Notes under the pieces: generated by a model | Seen by the model: the letters and a program-made list of their open reading frames with translations, nothing else | The model's database searches: none | Told to the model about the DNA's origin: nothing | Program-made: the position numbers and the translations under genes | Shown: one piece after another, positions 7,267-14,979 of the stretch | Numbering within the stretch: the first letter of the stretch is position 1 | Layout: every line of letters begins with the position of its first letter | DNA from: CBDUQP01 sp965369385 | GTDB taxonomy: Bacteria > Planctomycetota > Phycisphaerae > SM23-33 | Length of the DNA stretch: 21,588 bases | Assembly: GCA_965369385.1 (NCBI GenBank) | Contig: CBDUQP010000048.1 | Span: 1 to 21,588 of the forward strand | Direction: 5' to 3'

Positions 7267-8628
7267 TTACTTCCTCAATATAGCGTAATACCCGCCGTCC
7301 CGCCAGTTGGCTGGCTCATTTGTGCCTTCGGGCAGAATAAGTTTCTCACTTTCCAGGCGGAGAGAGCTGTTCTGCTTCAGCATCTTTTCGATAACATCGT
7401 GGCCTTCCTCGGCCTCTATGCTGCACGTGCTATAGACAACTCTGCCGCCTGGGCGAACCATGATCCCGGCAGTGGACGCCAGGAAGAACTGATCGCCCAT
7501 AAGTTGCGAAAGATGCTTGCTGTCGAATCGCCATCGTGCTTCCGCTCGCCGCGCCAGCACGCCCGTATTGCTGCACGGGACATCCACAAGCACAAGATCA
7601 AAACTGCCAGGTTCCAGCGATCCGAGTTTATCGGTCGACATGGTCTCGACAATATCGATTCCCATTCGCCGGCAGTTCTCGCTGATCCTCGACAACTTCT
7701 CCTGAATATCGACAGCCAGCACACTGCCCTTGTTTCGCATAAGTTCAGCCAAGTGCGTAGTCTTCGTTCCAGGCGCAGCACACATATCCAGCACTCGCCA
7801 GCCGGGTTTGGGGTCAGCCAACAGGGAAACATTCGTAGCCGTCGCATCCTGCGGCTGAATCAGCCCCTCGGCGAACACGTCCGATGTAAGCAGGCCTGCC
7901 GTTTCCACGATGACAATGCTCACGCCATTCCTGTGCCGAATGGTTTTGATGCCTTCGGTGCTGAGACGTTCGATAACCGTGGCTACATCCGTCTTCAACG
8001 TGTTAACCCGGGCAATAAGTGGCGCGCGGGCATTGCACTGCAATCCGAGCGAAAATGCCTTTTTCAGCCCGCCAAAACGGGCAAGCCATCTTTCGGCAAT
8101 AGCCTCGGGCAGTGAACACGCCTGCGAGATGAACATCGCTGGCTTGATCTGCGGATCGGCGAAGATTGCCTTGTCGAAGACTACATATGTGCTCGGCGAA
8201 AGCGGCAGGACATCGGCGGCCGGGCGAGGGGTACCCTGCTGCACATCAGTGAGCTTGCGCGTAGCCGATCTCAGCACTGCGTTAACCAGACCGCTGCGTT
8301 TTGGGAATTTCTTGTGGGCTATCTTCACCGCTTCATCCACGGCTGCGAAATTCGGTACCCTGTCTAGAAAGAGTATCTGGTAGAGCGATATCTGCAGCAG
8401 GTTAATCAGCCCGCCCTGCAGGCGAAGGCGTGGAGAAGTAAGCAGTGATCGCATTACTTCCTTCAGTGTGTTCCTGCGTCTGACAACGCCAAGTGCCAGT
8501 TCGGTGGCCAGCGCCCTGTCTGCGGAAGTGCAACCAGCTTCATCGCACAAACGTTCCAAGCGTCCAGATACATTGCCATGCCTGTCAGCCAGGGCATCAA
8601 GGGCTATTTCACGAGATCCAACCGTCAT
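7267..8628 (-). CDS. rsmB: 16S rRNA m5C967 methyltransferase RsmB
   Basis: A 453-residue protein with the full RsmB/Sun layout. The N-terminal NusB-like RNA-binding domain covers about residues 5-125. A Rossmann methyltransferase domain follows, with the SAM motif VLDMCAAPGTKTTHLAE (279-295), DVPCSNTGVLARRAEARWR (349-367) carrying Cys352, and YSTCSIEAEEG (399-409) carrying the second catalytic-type Cys402. The family methylates C5 of C967 in 16S rRNA, using one Cys for covalent attack and the other for release. Its start overlaps the fmt stop by four bases (ATGA), which indicates translational coupling. The fmt-rsmB pairing is common in bacteria. Confidence 0.96.
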   Translation of the reverse strand: MTVGSREIALDALADRHGNVSGRLERLCDEAGCTSADRALATELALGVVRRRNTLKEVMRSLLTSPRLRLQGGLINLLQISLYQILFLDRVPNFAAVDEAVKIAHKKFPKRSGLVNAVLRSATRKLTDVQQGTPRPAADVLPLSPSTYVVFDKAIFADPQIKPAMFISQACSLPEAIAERWLARFGGLKKAFSLGLQCNARAPLIARVNTLKTDVATVIERLSTEGIKTIRHRNGVSIVIVETAGLLTSDVFAEGLIQPQDATATNVSLLADPKPGWRVLDMCAAPGTKTTHLAELMRNKGSVLAVDIQEKLSRISENCRRMGIDIVETMSTDKLGSLEPGSFDLVLVDVPCSNTGVLARRAEARWRFDSKHLSQLMGDQFFLASTAGIMVRPGGRVVYSTCSIEAEEGHDVIEKMLKQNSSLRLESEKLILPEGTNEPANWRDGGYYAILRK

Positions 8629-9575
8629 GCTTGCTCACTTTTCCGGACGAAACTGTCGCCGGCTTTAAGGTGTTGTCCGTTGGCAAAGGCCTTGAAGTCC
8701 ATCAGGCGTTTGCCGGCCGGCTTGATCTCCAGAATCTCCAGGCGACCGTCGCCGGTAGAAACGTACTTGTCTTCGTCGAATACTCCAGGGGCGTCCTGTG
8801 CGTCTCCGTCTACAATTTTTGCCCGAGCGATTACCACATGGCACTCGTGTCCGTCCTGCCGAACAAACGTGGTCTGTCCTCCCGGCCAGGGCCAGCATCC
8901 GTGAATATGATTCCGGATAATGTCGGCGTTGGCGGTCCAGTCAAGAATGCCGTCTGCCTTCGACAGCTTGGGTGCGTATGTAACCCATTCCTCATCCTGC
9001 TTGACTCGATCCGCCCACCCGGCTGCAAGTTGCCCGAGCGTTTCGCAGACAAGTACGGCCCCAACTTCAGCGGTACGTTCCTTGAGTTCGATGGTGGTCT
9101 CGTTGGAATGGATCGGGATCTGCACTGAACCCAACATCTGCCCGGCATCCATTTCGTCGACCAGCGAAAATGTGGTAGCCCCGGTGTTTTCATATCCGCG
9201 AATGATGGCCCAGTTGATCGGAGCCGCCCCGCGAAGCAATGGCAACAAGGAACCGTGCAGGTTTATCGTGTCCAGGCGGGCACAATCGCGAGCAGCCTGT
9301 CTGACCTTCTGCCCGAAATCTATCACGCAGATAACATCCGGCTCGCTGGAGCGAATGAACTCGACCATTTCCGGATCGTTGATATTCTCACACTCAGTTG
9401 GCTCGAGCCCGAGTTCCTCAGCAGCGATAGAAATCGGTGTTCTGCGCAGCTTGCCTCCCCTGCCGGCCCGGCGTGCAGGCTGGGTCAGCAGCCCCACCAG
9501 CTCGTGCTCGGTCTGCACGATGGCCTGGAGGCTCGGTACGGCAAACGTACCACTACCGCAGAACAAAACTCGCAT
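8625..9575 (-). CDS. fmt: Methionyl-tRNA formyltransferase
   Basis: A 316-residue Fmt, which formylates initiator Met-tRNA with 10-formyltetrahydrofolate. The N-terminal formyltransferase domain contains MRVLFCGSGTFAVPSL (1-16) and the catalytic region TINLHGSLLPLLRGAAPINW (103-122) with Asn105 and His107. The third active-site residue is Asp143 in EMDAGQML. The C-terminal OB-like tRNA-binding domain (about 205-310) starts near YAPKLSKADGILDW. The canonical HPS of the SLLP motif reads HGS here, a small deviation. ATG 9575 has GAGG about 6 bases upstream. It is the first gene of the fmt-rsmB-smpB cluster; no peptide deformylase gene is present in the window. Confidence 0.96.
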   Translation of the reverse strand: MRVLFCGSGTFAVPSLQAIVQTEHELVGLLTQPARRAGRGGKLRRTPISIAAEELGLEPTECENINDPEMVEFIRSSEPDVICVIDFGQKVRQAARDCARLDTINLHGSLLPLLRGAAPINWAIIRGYENTGATTFSLVDEMDAGQMLGSVQIPIHSNETTIELKERTAEVGAVLVCETLGQLAAGWADRVKQDEEWVTYAPKLSKADGILDWTANADIIRNHIHGCWPWPGGQTTFVRQDGHECHVVIARAKIVDGDAQDAPGVFDEDKYVSTGDGRLEILEIKPAGKRLMDFKAFANGQHLKAGDSFVRKSEQA

Positions 9576-9650
9576 TAATCACCTCTCTGTGGACAGTTAC
9601 AATACAGACCCTACTGCCGACGACCGCAGTACGAGAGCCTGGAATAACGC

Positions 9651-9680
9651 ATTTTACATCACATACGGGTATGCAGGCAA
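9651..9680 (-). promoter_or_regulatory. Candidate promoter of fmt-rsmB-smpB, in a 332-base gene-free gap
   Basis: The gap 9576-9907 between fmt and the DUF2203 gene contains no credible coding sequence on either strand. On the minus strand TTGCCT (9675-9680), 18 bases and TAAAAT (9651-9656) resemble a sigma-70 promoter about 75 bases before the fmt start. Nothing else is recognised in the gap. Confidence 0.3.
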
Positions 9681-9907
9681 TGGTAGCGCAGAGTAAATCC
9701 TAAGCGAGAGCAAAAGTGAGGTTCCTCGGCAAATTCTCCGATGCAAGCAAAACCGCCGGTATTGAGCATCGACCAGCCTCATCCGAGCGTCCGTCTTCAC
9801 GTGCAGTTTGGTCGTGACAAGCCGATTTGCCCGAAAAAGCATGCCATTACTGAAACACTACGCCATGCGCGTGTCCGGGCGGCTTGCGAAATACGCTTCC
9901 CGCCAGA

Positions 9908-10354
9908 TCAGTGAGAAATCAGCGTCGCCAGGCCCTCAACCGGTTTGCGATCTCCCAGGCAGCATTGTTGTTCATGCCAGTATTCCACTACGGGCTCTTC
10001 CAACTGCCAGCATAGGTATGCGTCACGTCCTTCAATCAGCGTCGGAAAGTCGATTATCCCCATTTTCCAGTCACGCAAAACCACACCTATGTCGTCAAGT
10101 TCCTGAACGTATCGCCGGATCATATCTGCTGAGACCGTCAACTGCTCGCGAGCCAGAGTCAACTGACCACATGTTCCGCCGGACTCTATGGTCTCGATCA
10201 TTTCCTGCAGTTCTGTAAGGCGAGCGTATTCGGAAACCAGGTCCCCCAGAATCCGCCTGAGTAACACCAGAGACCTGTTCGCATCAGCAACCGTAAAACG
10301 CTTGCGGCTCACTGGGTCCTGCGTAACATCGTTGGCGTATGTAAATTCTACCAT
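9908..10354 (-). CDS. DUF2203 family protein
   Basis: A 148-residue protein matching the DUF2203 family pattern: FTVADANRSLVLLRRILGDL near the N-terminus (20-39), a long helical coiled middle (about 25-90), then DDIGVVLRDWKMGIIDFPTL (87-106) and GRDAYLCWQLEEPVVEYWH (109-127). The family is small, mostly helical, cytoplasmic and of unknown function, found in several bacterial phyla including Planctomycetota. ATG 10354 is chosen because GGGAG lies 6 bases upstream; an open frame to 10396 lacks a ribosome site. It is divergent from truB and separated from fmt by 332 bases, so it is probably transcribed alone. No function is inferred. Confidence 0.85.
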   Translation of the reverse strand: MVEFTYANDVTQDPVSRKRFTVADANRSLVLLRRILGDLVSEYARLTELQEMIETIESGGTCGQLTLAREQLTVSADMIRRYVQELDDIGVVLRDWKMGIIDFPTLIEGRDAYLCWQLEEPVVEYWHEQQCCLGDRKPVEGLATLISH

Positions 10355-10503
10355 CTCGTGCTCCCGTCTCATTCGGCTGTTACAAACCCCGGTCATAAAC
10401 TACCCGTTTGCTTGATATCGGCCAAATGCACATGCCGACATTAGCTTTAGATGCCCGTAATGAGATTGATTATCGGGCCCTCCGGCCGCGTAAAACTATT
10501 GAA

Positions 10504-10533
10504 TTGGCAAGCCATGCGATAAAGCAGTATCCT
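10504..10533 (+). promoter_or_regulatory. Candidate truB promoter, possibly giving a leaderless mRNA
   Basis: TTGGCA (10504-10509), 18 bases and TATCCT (10528-10533) resemble a promoter whose start point would fall at or next to the truB ATG (10541). No ribosome-binding site precedes truB, which fits a leaderless transcript. The promoter call itself is consensus-based and tentative. Confidence 0.3.
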
Positions 10534-10540
10534 CTCTGCC

Positions 10541-11413
10541 ATGTTTGGACTATACAACATCAATAAACCGACCGGACCGACCAGCCACGATATCGTTGCC
10601 ACCGTCCGCCGCATGCTGCCTCGCAAAACGAAGGTTGGACATGCCGGCACGCTCGATCCGTTCGCATCGGGAGTGCTCGTTGTGTGCGTCGGGCCGGCAA
10701 CGCGACTGGCGGATTACGTGCAGACGCAGTCCAAGCGATACCGAGCTGGCATTCACCTGGGAGCAACCAGCAACACCGATGACGCCGAAGGTGAGATTTC
10801 GCAGACCCCCAACGCAACGCAGCCGACCAGGGAAGATGTCGAAGCGATGGTTCGCGGTTTCGTCGGCGAGATCAGCCAGATACCGCCCGCCCACTCGGCT
10901 GTGCATATTGACGGGCAGCGTGCCTATGAACTTGCGCGTCAAGGCAAGGATGTGCAGATACCAGCCCGGCAGGTGCATATCTACGATATCCAAATTGCCG
11001 ATTACACCTATCCCATGTTGACCATCGACGTACACTGCGGCAGCGGGACCTACATCAGATCGCTCGCGAGGGATATCGGCCGCGAGCTGCACACGGGTGG
11101 ATACTGCCAGACGTTGGTGAGAACTGCAATTGGCGAGTTGAATGTTGACTCGGGGGTAAGCCCGGCCGATTTGGATATCGAAGCGGACATGCTGACGCCG
11201 GAACTCGCCATACCGCAAATGGGCCGCTATTGCTGCACCGATGTCCAACTGGCGGATATCGTGCAGGGAAAGCGATTGTTCGAGACGGGCCTGGATGCGG
11301 ATGACGATACCGAGATCGCGTTGATGACTGCGGACGGGCATCTGGCGGGTTTGGCAAAATGGCATACCGACGACAGCACACTTCGCCCGGCGAAAGTATT
11401 CATTCAGCAATAG
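10541..11413 (+). CDS. truB: tRNA pseudouridine(55) synthase TruB
   Basis: A 290-residue TruB, which isomerises U55 of the tRNA T-loop to pseudouridine. The sequence opens with GLYNINKPTGPTSHDIV (3-19). The catalytic loop is KVGHAGTLDPFASGVL (31-46) with the nucleophile Asp39. Further family landmarks are KRYRAGIHLGATSNTDDAEG, IPPAHSAVHIDGQRAYELAR and CGSGTYIRSLARDIGREL. The C-terminal part (about 215-290) is the small PUA-like domain region. No Shine-Dalgarno sequence is seen before the ATG. The usual neighbours rbfA, infB and rpsO are absent, so the gene is outside the common nusA-infB cluster. Confidence 0.97.
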   Translation: MFGLYNINKPTGPTSHDIVATVRRMLPRKTKVGHAGTLDPFASGVLVVCVGPATRLADYVQTQSKRYRAGIHLGATSNTDDAEGEISQTPNATQPTREDVEAMVRGFVGEISQIPPAHSAVHIDGQRAYELARQGKDVQIPARQVHIYDIQIADYTYPMLTIDVHCGSGTYIRSLARDIGRELHTGGYCQTLVRTAIGELNVDSGVSPADLDIEADMLTPELAIPQMGRYCCTDVQLADIVQGKRLFETGLDADDDTEIALMTADGHLAGLAKWHTDDSTLRPAKVFIQQ

Positions 11414-11434
11414 CACGCCGGACGGACCAAGCCA

Positions 11435-11872
11435 TCAGATATCCTGATCGCATTTGGCCAGGCGTCCTTCGTGTCTGCCGCCTTCGAAATCCGTCGCTAA
11501 CCACAGTTCGACTATCTCGAATGCTTCTTCGATCGCCAGCATTCTTTGCCCCAGTGCGAGGACATTGGCGTTATTGTGCTCTCTACCGAGTCTCGCCGAG
11601 CGAATATCCCACGCCAGGCTGCACCGCACGCCCTTCACGCGGTTGGCGGCGATAGCTTCGCCATTGCCCGATCCGCCCAGCACGATACCGCGATCATACT
11701 CGCCGGCGGCAACGGCTTTGGCAACGGGAAAGATGAAGTCCGGATAGTCGCAGCGTCCATTGTCGAAGGTGCCGAAATCTTTGACTTCGTAGCCCTTTTC
11801 GGCGAGAAACTCGCGAATACGTTCTTTGTATTCAAAACCTGCGTGATCCGAACCTATCGCGATTGTGAGCAT
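11435..11872 (-). CDS. rpiB: Ribose-5-phosphate isomerase B
   Basis: A 145-residue RpiB/LacAB-family isomerase interconverting ribose 5-phosphate and ribulose 5-phosphate in the pentose phosphate pathway. GSDHAGFEYKE (7-17) carries the family Asp9-His10 pair; REHNNANVLALGQR (97-110) carries His99 and the phosphate-site residues. The loop GIVLGGSGNGEAIAANRVKG (62-81) lacks the catalytic Cys of E. coli RpiB (GILICGTG type) and instead has Glu72, as in the mycobacterial/actinobacterial type where Glu is the base. The start at 11872 has GAGG 6 bases upstream; the longer open frame to 11962 would run through the aroC terminator. Its stop is 21 bases from the stop of convergent truB. Confidence 0.95.
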   Translation of the reverse strand: MLTIAIGSDHAGFEYKERIREFLAEKGYEVKDFGTFDNGRCDYPDFIFPVAKAVAAGEYDRGIVLGGSGNGEAIAANRVKGVRCSLAWDIRSARLGREHNNANVLALGQRMLAIEEAFEIVELWLATDFEGGRHEGRLAKCDQDI

Positions 11873-11910
11873 TTTTGTCCTCGTCTGTGTTACTGTGTTT
11901 GTGCGATCAA

Positions 11911-11953
11911 CTATTAAAAGCCCGGCCGCGACGGCTTTCGCACCGCCGCGGCC
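11911..11953 (-). terminator. Rho-independent terminator downstream of aroC
   Basis: Read on the minus strand, GGCCGCGGCGG (11953-11943), an 8-base loop and CCGTCGCGGCC (11934-11924) form an 11-bp stem with a single G-T wobble. It is followed by GGGCTTTTAATAG. It lies just after the aroC stop (11992) and before rpiB on the same strand, so it should separate the two transcripts. Confidence 0.8.
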
Positions 11954-11991
11954 AGTATTCATTCATCCTGCACGATCCATCTGAATCGCGT

Positions 11992-13200
11992 TTACTTCGT
12001 GTATTCGCCCTTGTTGCGGGGAGTCGTCATGGCTTCCCACTTGGGATCCATCTTACTGACGCCATACCATGAGCGGGCCATGAACAACGCATCAACAGCA
12101 GCAATCGCCATCATGCTCTCGGCCACCGGATAGATGCGAGGCAACAGCGAAATGTCGCGTCTGGTGATAGCCGAAAGGATACCTTCCTTCATCTTCGTCA
12201 TATCGACGGTCTTCTGATCCTTGGAGATCGTCGGGGTCGCCTTGACGGCCATGCGGCAGATGATGTCTTCGCCAGTAGTCATGCCGCCGAGGAATCCGCC
12301 AGCGTTATTGGTTTCCCAACGGAGCTTACCGTCTTCTACGATAGGCTGATCGTTCCACTCGCTGCCCAGCATTTGGGCGGCTTTGTCACCCGCGCCAAAC
12401 TCCAGAGACATGACCGCAGCGATGCTCATCAGCCCGTGAGCCATTGTGGCTTTGAGCTTATCGAACACGGGCTCGCCGAGTGCAGCCGGCAAACCTCTCA
12501 TTACCAGTTCCATTGCGCCGCCCGCGGTGTCGCCGGCTTCGCGAACTTCCATGAGATCCTTCATCATCTCGTCGATCTTTGCCTGATCGCAGCAGTTCAG
12601 ATCGTTGGTGCGGTAGTTGGCCTTGACTTCTTCGAAGGTCATCGTACCGTCTGCCACGCAGCGACCCTTGATACCATGCGATTCAACCACGTGACCAAGA
12701 ACTTCGACACCTTCGCGAGCGAGAATCTGCTTGGCAACCGCACCACCGGCAACGCGGCCGACCGTCTCACGACCGCTCGCACGTCCTGCGCCGCACCAGT
12801 CGCCCTTGTCGCCAAACTTCATAAAGAAGTTACTCTCGGCGTGAGCTGGGCGAATAACGTCCTTCACCTCGCGATACTGGTCAATATGAATATCCTGCGT
12901 GTCGACATTGCGAATCAGCAGGCCGACAGGTGCACCCGTGGTCACGCCTTCAAACAAACCGCTGACTACCTCAACGCGGTCGGTCTCAAGTCGTGGCGAA
13001 TCAATGGGACTCTGCCCGGGGCGACGCTTATCGAGCTCGTCCTGGATCATTTTGACATCCAGTTCGATACCCGAAGGCACGCCGTTGACGATGCAAAACA
13101 GTGCTCCGCCATAGCCCGAATCGTCGGCAGTTGCATGCCAACCGTATGATTCCCCACAGGTCGTTACCTGGAAAACTCGTCCAAACGTGTTACCTAGCAC
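11992..13200 (-). CDS. aroC: Chorismate synthase, divergent at the first active-site histidine
   Basis: A 402-residue chorismate synthase, the FMN-dependent last step of the shikimate pathway. Recognisable family blocks are GNTFGRVFQVTTCGES (3-18), RRPGQSP (59-65), IRPAHAESNFFMKFGDKGD (116-134) with the second active-site His120, GAGRASGRETVGRVAGGAVAK (137-157), and NNAGGFLGGMTTGEDI (298-313). Two usual signatures are altered: GESHG reads GESYG (16-20), followed by about 11 extra residues before CIVNGVP, and RHD-P reads RRDI (347-350). The start is GTG at 13200 with AAGGAG 6 bases upstream. It lies 218 bases after aroA on the same strand and ends at a strong terminator. The protein is full length and open, so it is probably functional. 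Confidence 0.93.
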   Translation of the reverse strand: MLGNTFGRVFQVTTCGESYGWHATADDSGYGGALFCIVNGVPSGIELDVKMIQDELDKRRPGQSPIDSPRLETDRVEVVSGLFEGVTTGAPVGLLIRNVDTQDIHIDQYREVKDVIRPAHAESNFFMKFGDKGDWCGAGRASGRETVGRVAGGAVAKQILAREGVEVLGHVVESHGIKGRCVADGTMTFEEVKANYRTNDLNCCDQAKIDEMMKDLMEVREAGDTAGGAMELVMRGLPAALGEPVFDKLKATMAHGLMSIAAVMSLEFGAGDKAAQMLGSEWNDQPIVEDGKLRWETNNAGGFLGGMTTGEDIICRMAVKATPTISKDQKTVDMTKMKEGILSAITRRDISLLPRIYPVAESMMAIAAVDALFMARSWYGVSKMDPKWEAMTTPRNKGEYTK

Positions 13201-13249
13201 CGTAAGCTCCTTGGTTCATGTTCCTGAAATCATTCATTCCATACAATCA

Positions 13250-13280
13250 GGCGGTCCGCAGTGAATAACAGAAGACCGCC
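13250..13280 (-). other. Inverted repeat in the aroC leader
   Basis: GGCGGTC (13250-13256) and GACCGCC (13274-13280) are a perfect 7-bp inverted repeat with a 17-base loop, about 50 bases before the aroC GTG. There is no T-tract, so it is not an obvious terminator. It may be a leader hairpin affecting aroC expression. Elsewhere in 13201-13418 I see no gene. Confidence 0.3.
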
Positions 13281-13418
13281 GCACATCCCGCCAGTCCTTG
13301 ATCAGATAGGCGAGCATTCTACTGCATATTGGCATTACTGGCAATCCCCCAGGCGAGACAAAACGCACATTAACCGCACGATATCGCCGCTTTTTGGCAC
13401 AATTCCCAGCTTTTTGCC

Positions 13419-14702
13419 CTACTGCTTGCGAAGGTCAGCCCCCAGCACAAGCATCTGGTCCGCAAACGCCGGGAATGTCTTTTTGACGCATTCCATGTCC
13501 GATATCGACGTCCACCCGCTTGCCACCATACCCGCGACAGTCATCGTCATCACCATTCTGTGGTCAGCGCGGCTGTCAATCTGGGCACCGCTGAGCTTGG
13601 ACTTCGAAATCACGAGTCCGTCGTCTCGTTCTTCCACTTTGGCGCCCATTGCAGTCAGGGCTTTGTGCATCTCGGTAATCCGGTCGCATTCCTTGTGTCT
13701 GCATATTTCGGCGTTGGTAAGCGTTGTGGTGCCCTCGGCACACGCACCTACTACCGCCAGCAGCATGAACTGATCGATAAAATCATTACAATCGATCTCC
13801 CTGCCAACAAGTTTGCTGGTCTTAGACACGACAGTGCCATCATCCAACGTCTGAATGTCGGCCCCCATCGATTTCAGAACGTTCACAACTTCCTTGTCGC
13901 CCTGTGTGTCATTGGGATCCAGGCCGTGAATGGTTACCTCGCTGTCGGGGCACAGAACACCTGCCGTTATCGGATACAGGGCAGCCGACCAGTCCAGTGG
14001 AATTGTCGCATCAAATCCCTGCCACTTACTGTTGCCTCGAACGCGATATCGCTCGAAGTTATCGTTACTGTATTCCACGCCGCAACGGTCGAGCCAATCG
14101 AGAGTTACGTTTACCCACGTCTTTTCGCCCGGGTTGTGTACCACTATTTCGCTAGGCGCGCCGGCAAGGGCTGCGGCTATCAGCAGCGCCGATACCGGCT
14201 GGGAGTCACGTCCGTCAAGTTCGGTGCATCCGCCCCGCAATGTGCCTCTCACAACAACCGGCGCGTGGCCATCGCCCTTGGTGCTGACAGCCCATGCACC
14301 CAAACCGTTGAGCGCATCGATAAGCGGCTGACACAGGCGGATATTGCGAATCGAATCGTCACCGCTGAGCACCGTATACCCATCGCAGCAGGCGGCCAGA
14401 GCCATGAAAAATCGCAGGATAATCCCGCTGTTACCGCAATCGATAACATCTTCGGGGATCTTCAGCTTTCCACCGGTTCCGGATATCTCCCACACCTTGT
14501 CGGCTTTGGGGTGTATTTCGGCGCCAAACATCTCCAGGGCTTCTATCCCGCGCATCCAGTCGTTGCTGACCGCAGGAGAGATTATATGGCTGGTGCCTTC
14601 GGCAAGAGCAGCCATGATGAGTGCCCGAAACGAATGACTCTTGTTTGGGGGTATCTTCACACTGCCGCTGAGGGCTGTCGATCTATTTACGAGGAGGTCC
14701 AT
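13419..14702 (-). CDS. aroA: 3-phosphoshikimate 1-carboxyvinyltransferase (EPSP synthase)
   Basis: A 427-residue EPSP synthase, joining phosphoenolpyruvate to shikimate 3-phosphate. Active-site blocks are in order: PPNKSHSFRALIMAALA (18-34) with Lys21, Ser22 and Arg26; CGNSGIILRFFMAL (89-102), the PEP loop with Gly93 and Arg97; DSQPVSALLIAAA (166-178) with Gln168; NDFIDQFMLLAVVGACAEGTT (306-326) with the likely catalytic Asp310; RHKECDRITEMHKAL (335-349) with Lys337, Glu338 and Arg341; ADHRMVMTMTVAG (379-391); and KKTFPAF (408-414). Several are variant (PPNKSHS for PGSKS-S, GNSGI for GNAGT, KECDR for KESDR) but key residues remain. ATG 14702 has AAAGGA 7 bases upstream. It precedes aroC on the same strand. 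Confidence 0.95.
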   Translation of the reverse strand: MDLLVNRSTALSGSVKIPPNKSHSFRALIMAALAEGTSHIISPAVSNDWMRGIEALEMFGAEIHPKADKVWEISGTGGKLKIPEDVIDCGNSGIILRFFMALAACCDGYTVLSGDDSIRNIRLCQPLIDALNGLGAWAVSTKGDGHAPVVVRGTLRGGCTELDGRDSQPVSALLIAAALAGAPSEIVVHNPGEKTWVNVTLDWLDRCGVEYSNDNFERYRVRGNSKWQGFDATIPLDWSAALYPITAGVLCPDSEVTIHGLDPNDTQGDKEVVNVLKSMGADIQTLDDGTVVSKTSKLVGREIDCNDFIDQFMLLAVVGACAEGTTTLTNAEICRHKECDRITEMHKALTAMGAKVEERDDGLVISKSKLSGAQIDSRADHRMVMTMTVAGMVASGWTSISDMECVKKTFPAFADQMLVLGADLRKQ

Positions 14703-14730
14703 GTCCTATTCCTTTGCAGACTTTGATTTA

Positions 14731-14759
14731 ATGTTATCGGGGTCTCGGATTTTATGCAA
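14731..14759 (-). promoter_or_regulatory. Candidate aroA promoter
   Basis: On the minus strand TTGCAT (14754-14759), 17 bases and TAACAT (14731-14736) make a good sigma-70-like promoter, placing the start about 22 bases before the aroA ATG at 14702. Confidence 0.4.
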
Positions 14760-14851
14760 GGCACTCGCAGGTTCTTCTGAGGCTTTCATTTGTCGATATG
14801 GCCCGTCTGTTGCTGACTTCTGGTGTAAAATGAGTTGGCAGGCCGCAAGAT

Positions 14852-14865
14852 TACGCCTTGGCGTA
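14852..14865. promoter_or_regulatory. Inverted repeat upstream of the BNR genes
   Basis: TACGCC (14852-14857), TT, GGCGTA (14860-14865) is an inverted repeat with perfect 6-bp arms in the divergent aroA/BNR region (14703-14979), about 115 bases before the first BNR start. It is a possible operator. No regulator gene adjoins it. Confidence 0.3.
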
Positions 14866-14979
14866 GAATTTCTGCCACGCCCCCGCTTATGCGCCTTGCA
14901 AAGGGCAGAAGTTAGGGTAGCATCACGCCCTGCAAGCGTTAGAACGCTGTTATCACAAATAAACACGAAAGGCTTAACA

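Noticed and set aside
9654..9842. 62-residue minus-strand frame before fmt
   Set aside because: No ribosome site and unnatural composition; it covers the candidate fmt promoter.
10550..11416. 288-residue minus-strand frame opposite truB
   Set aside because: Complete shadow of truB, whose catalytic motifs are unambiguous.
13230..13286. 18-residue open frame (MCGGLLLFTADRLIVWNE) in the aroC leader overlapping the hairpin
   Set aside because: It has only one Trp and one Phe, no run of aromatic codons and no ribosome site, so an attenuation leader peptide is not supported.
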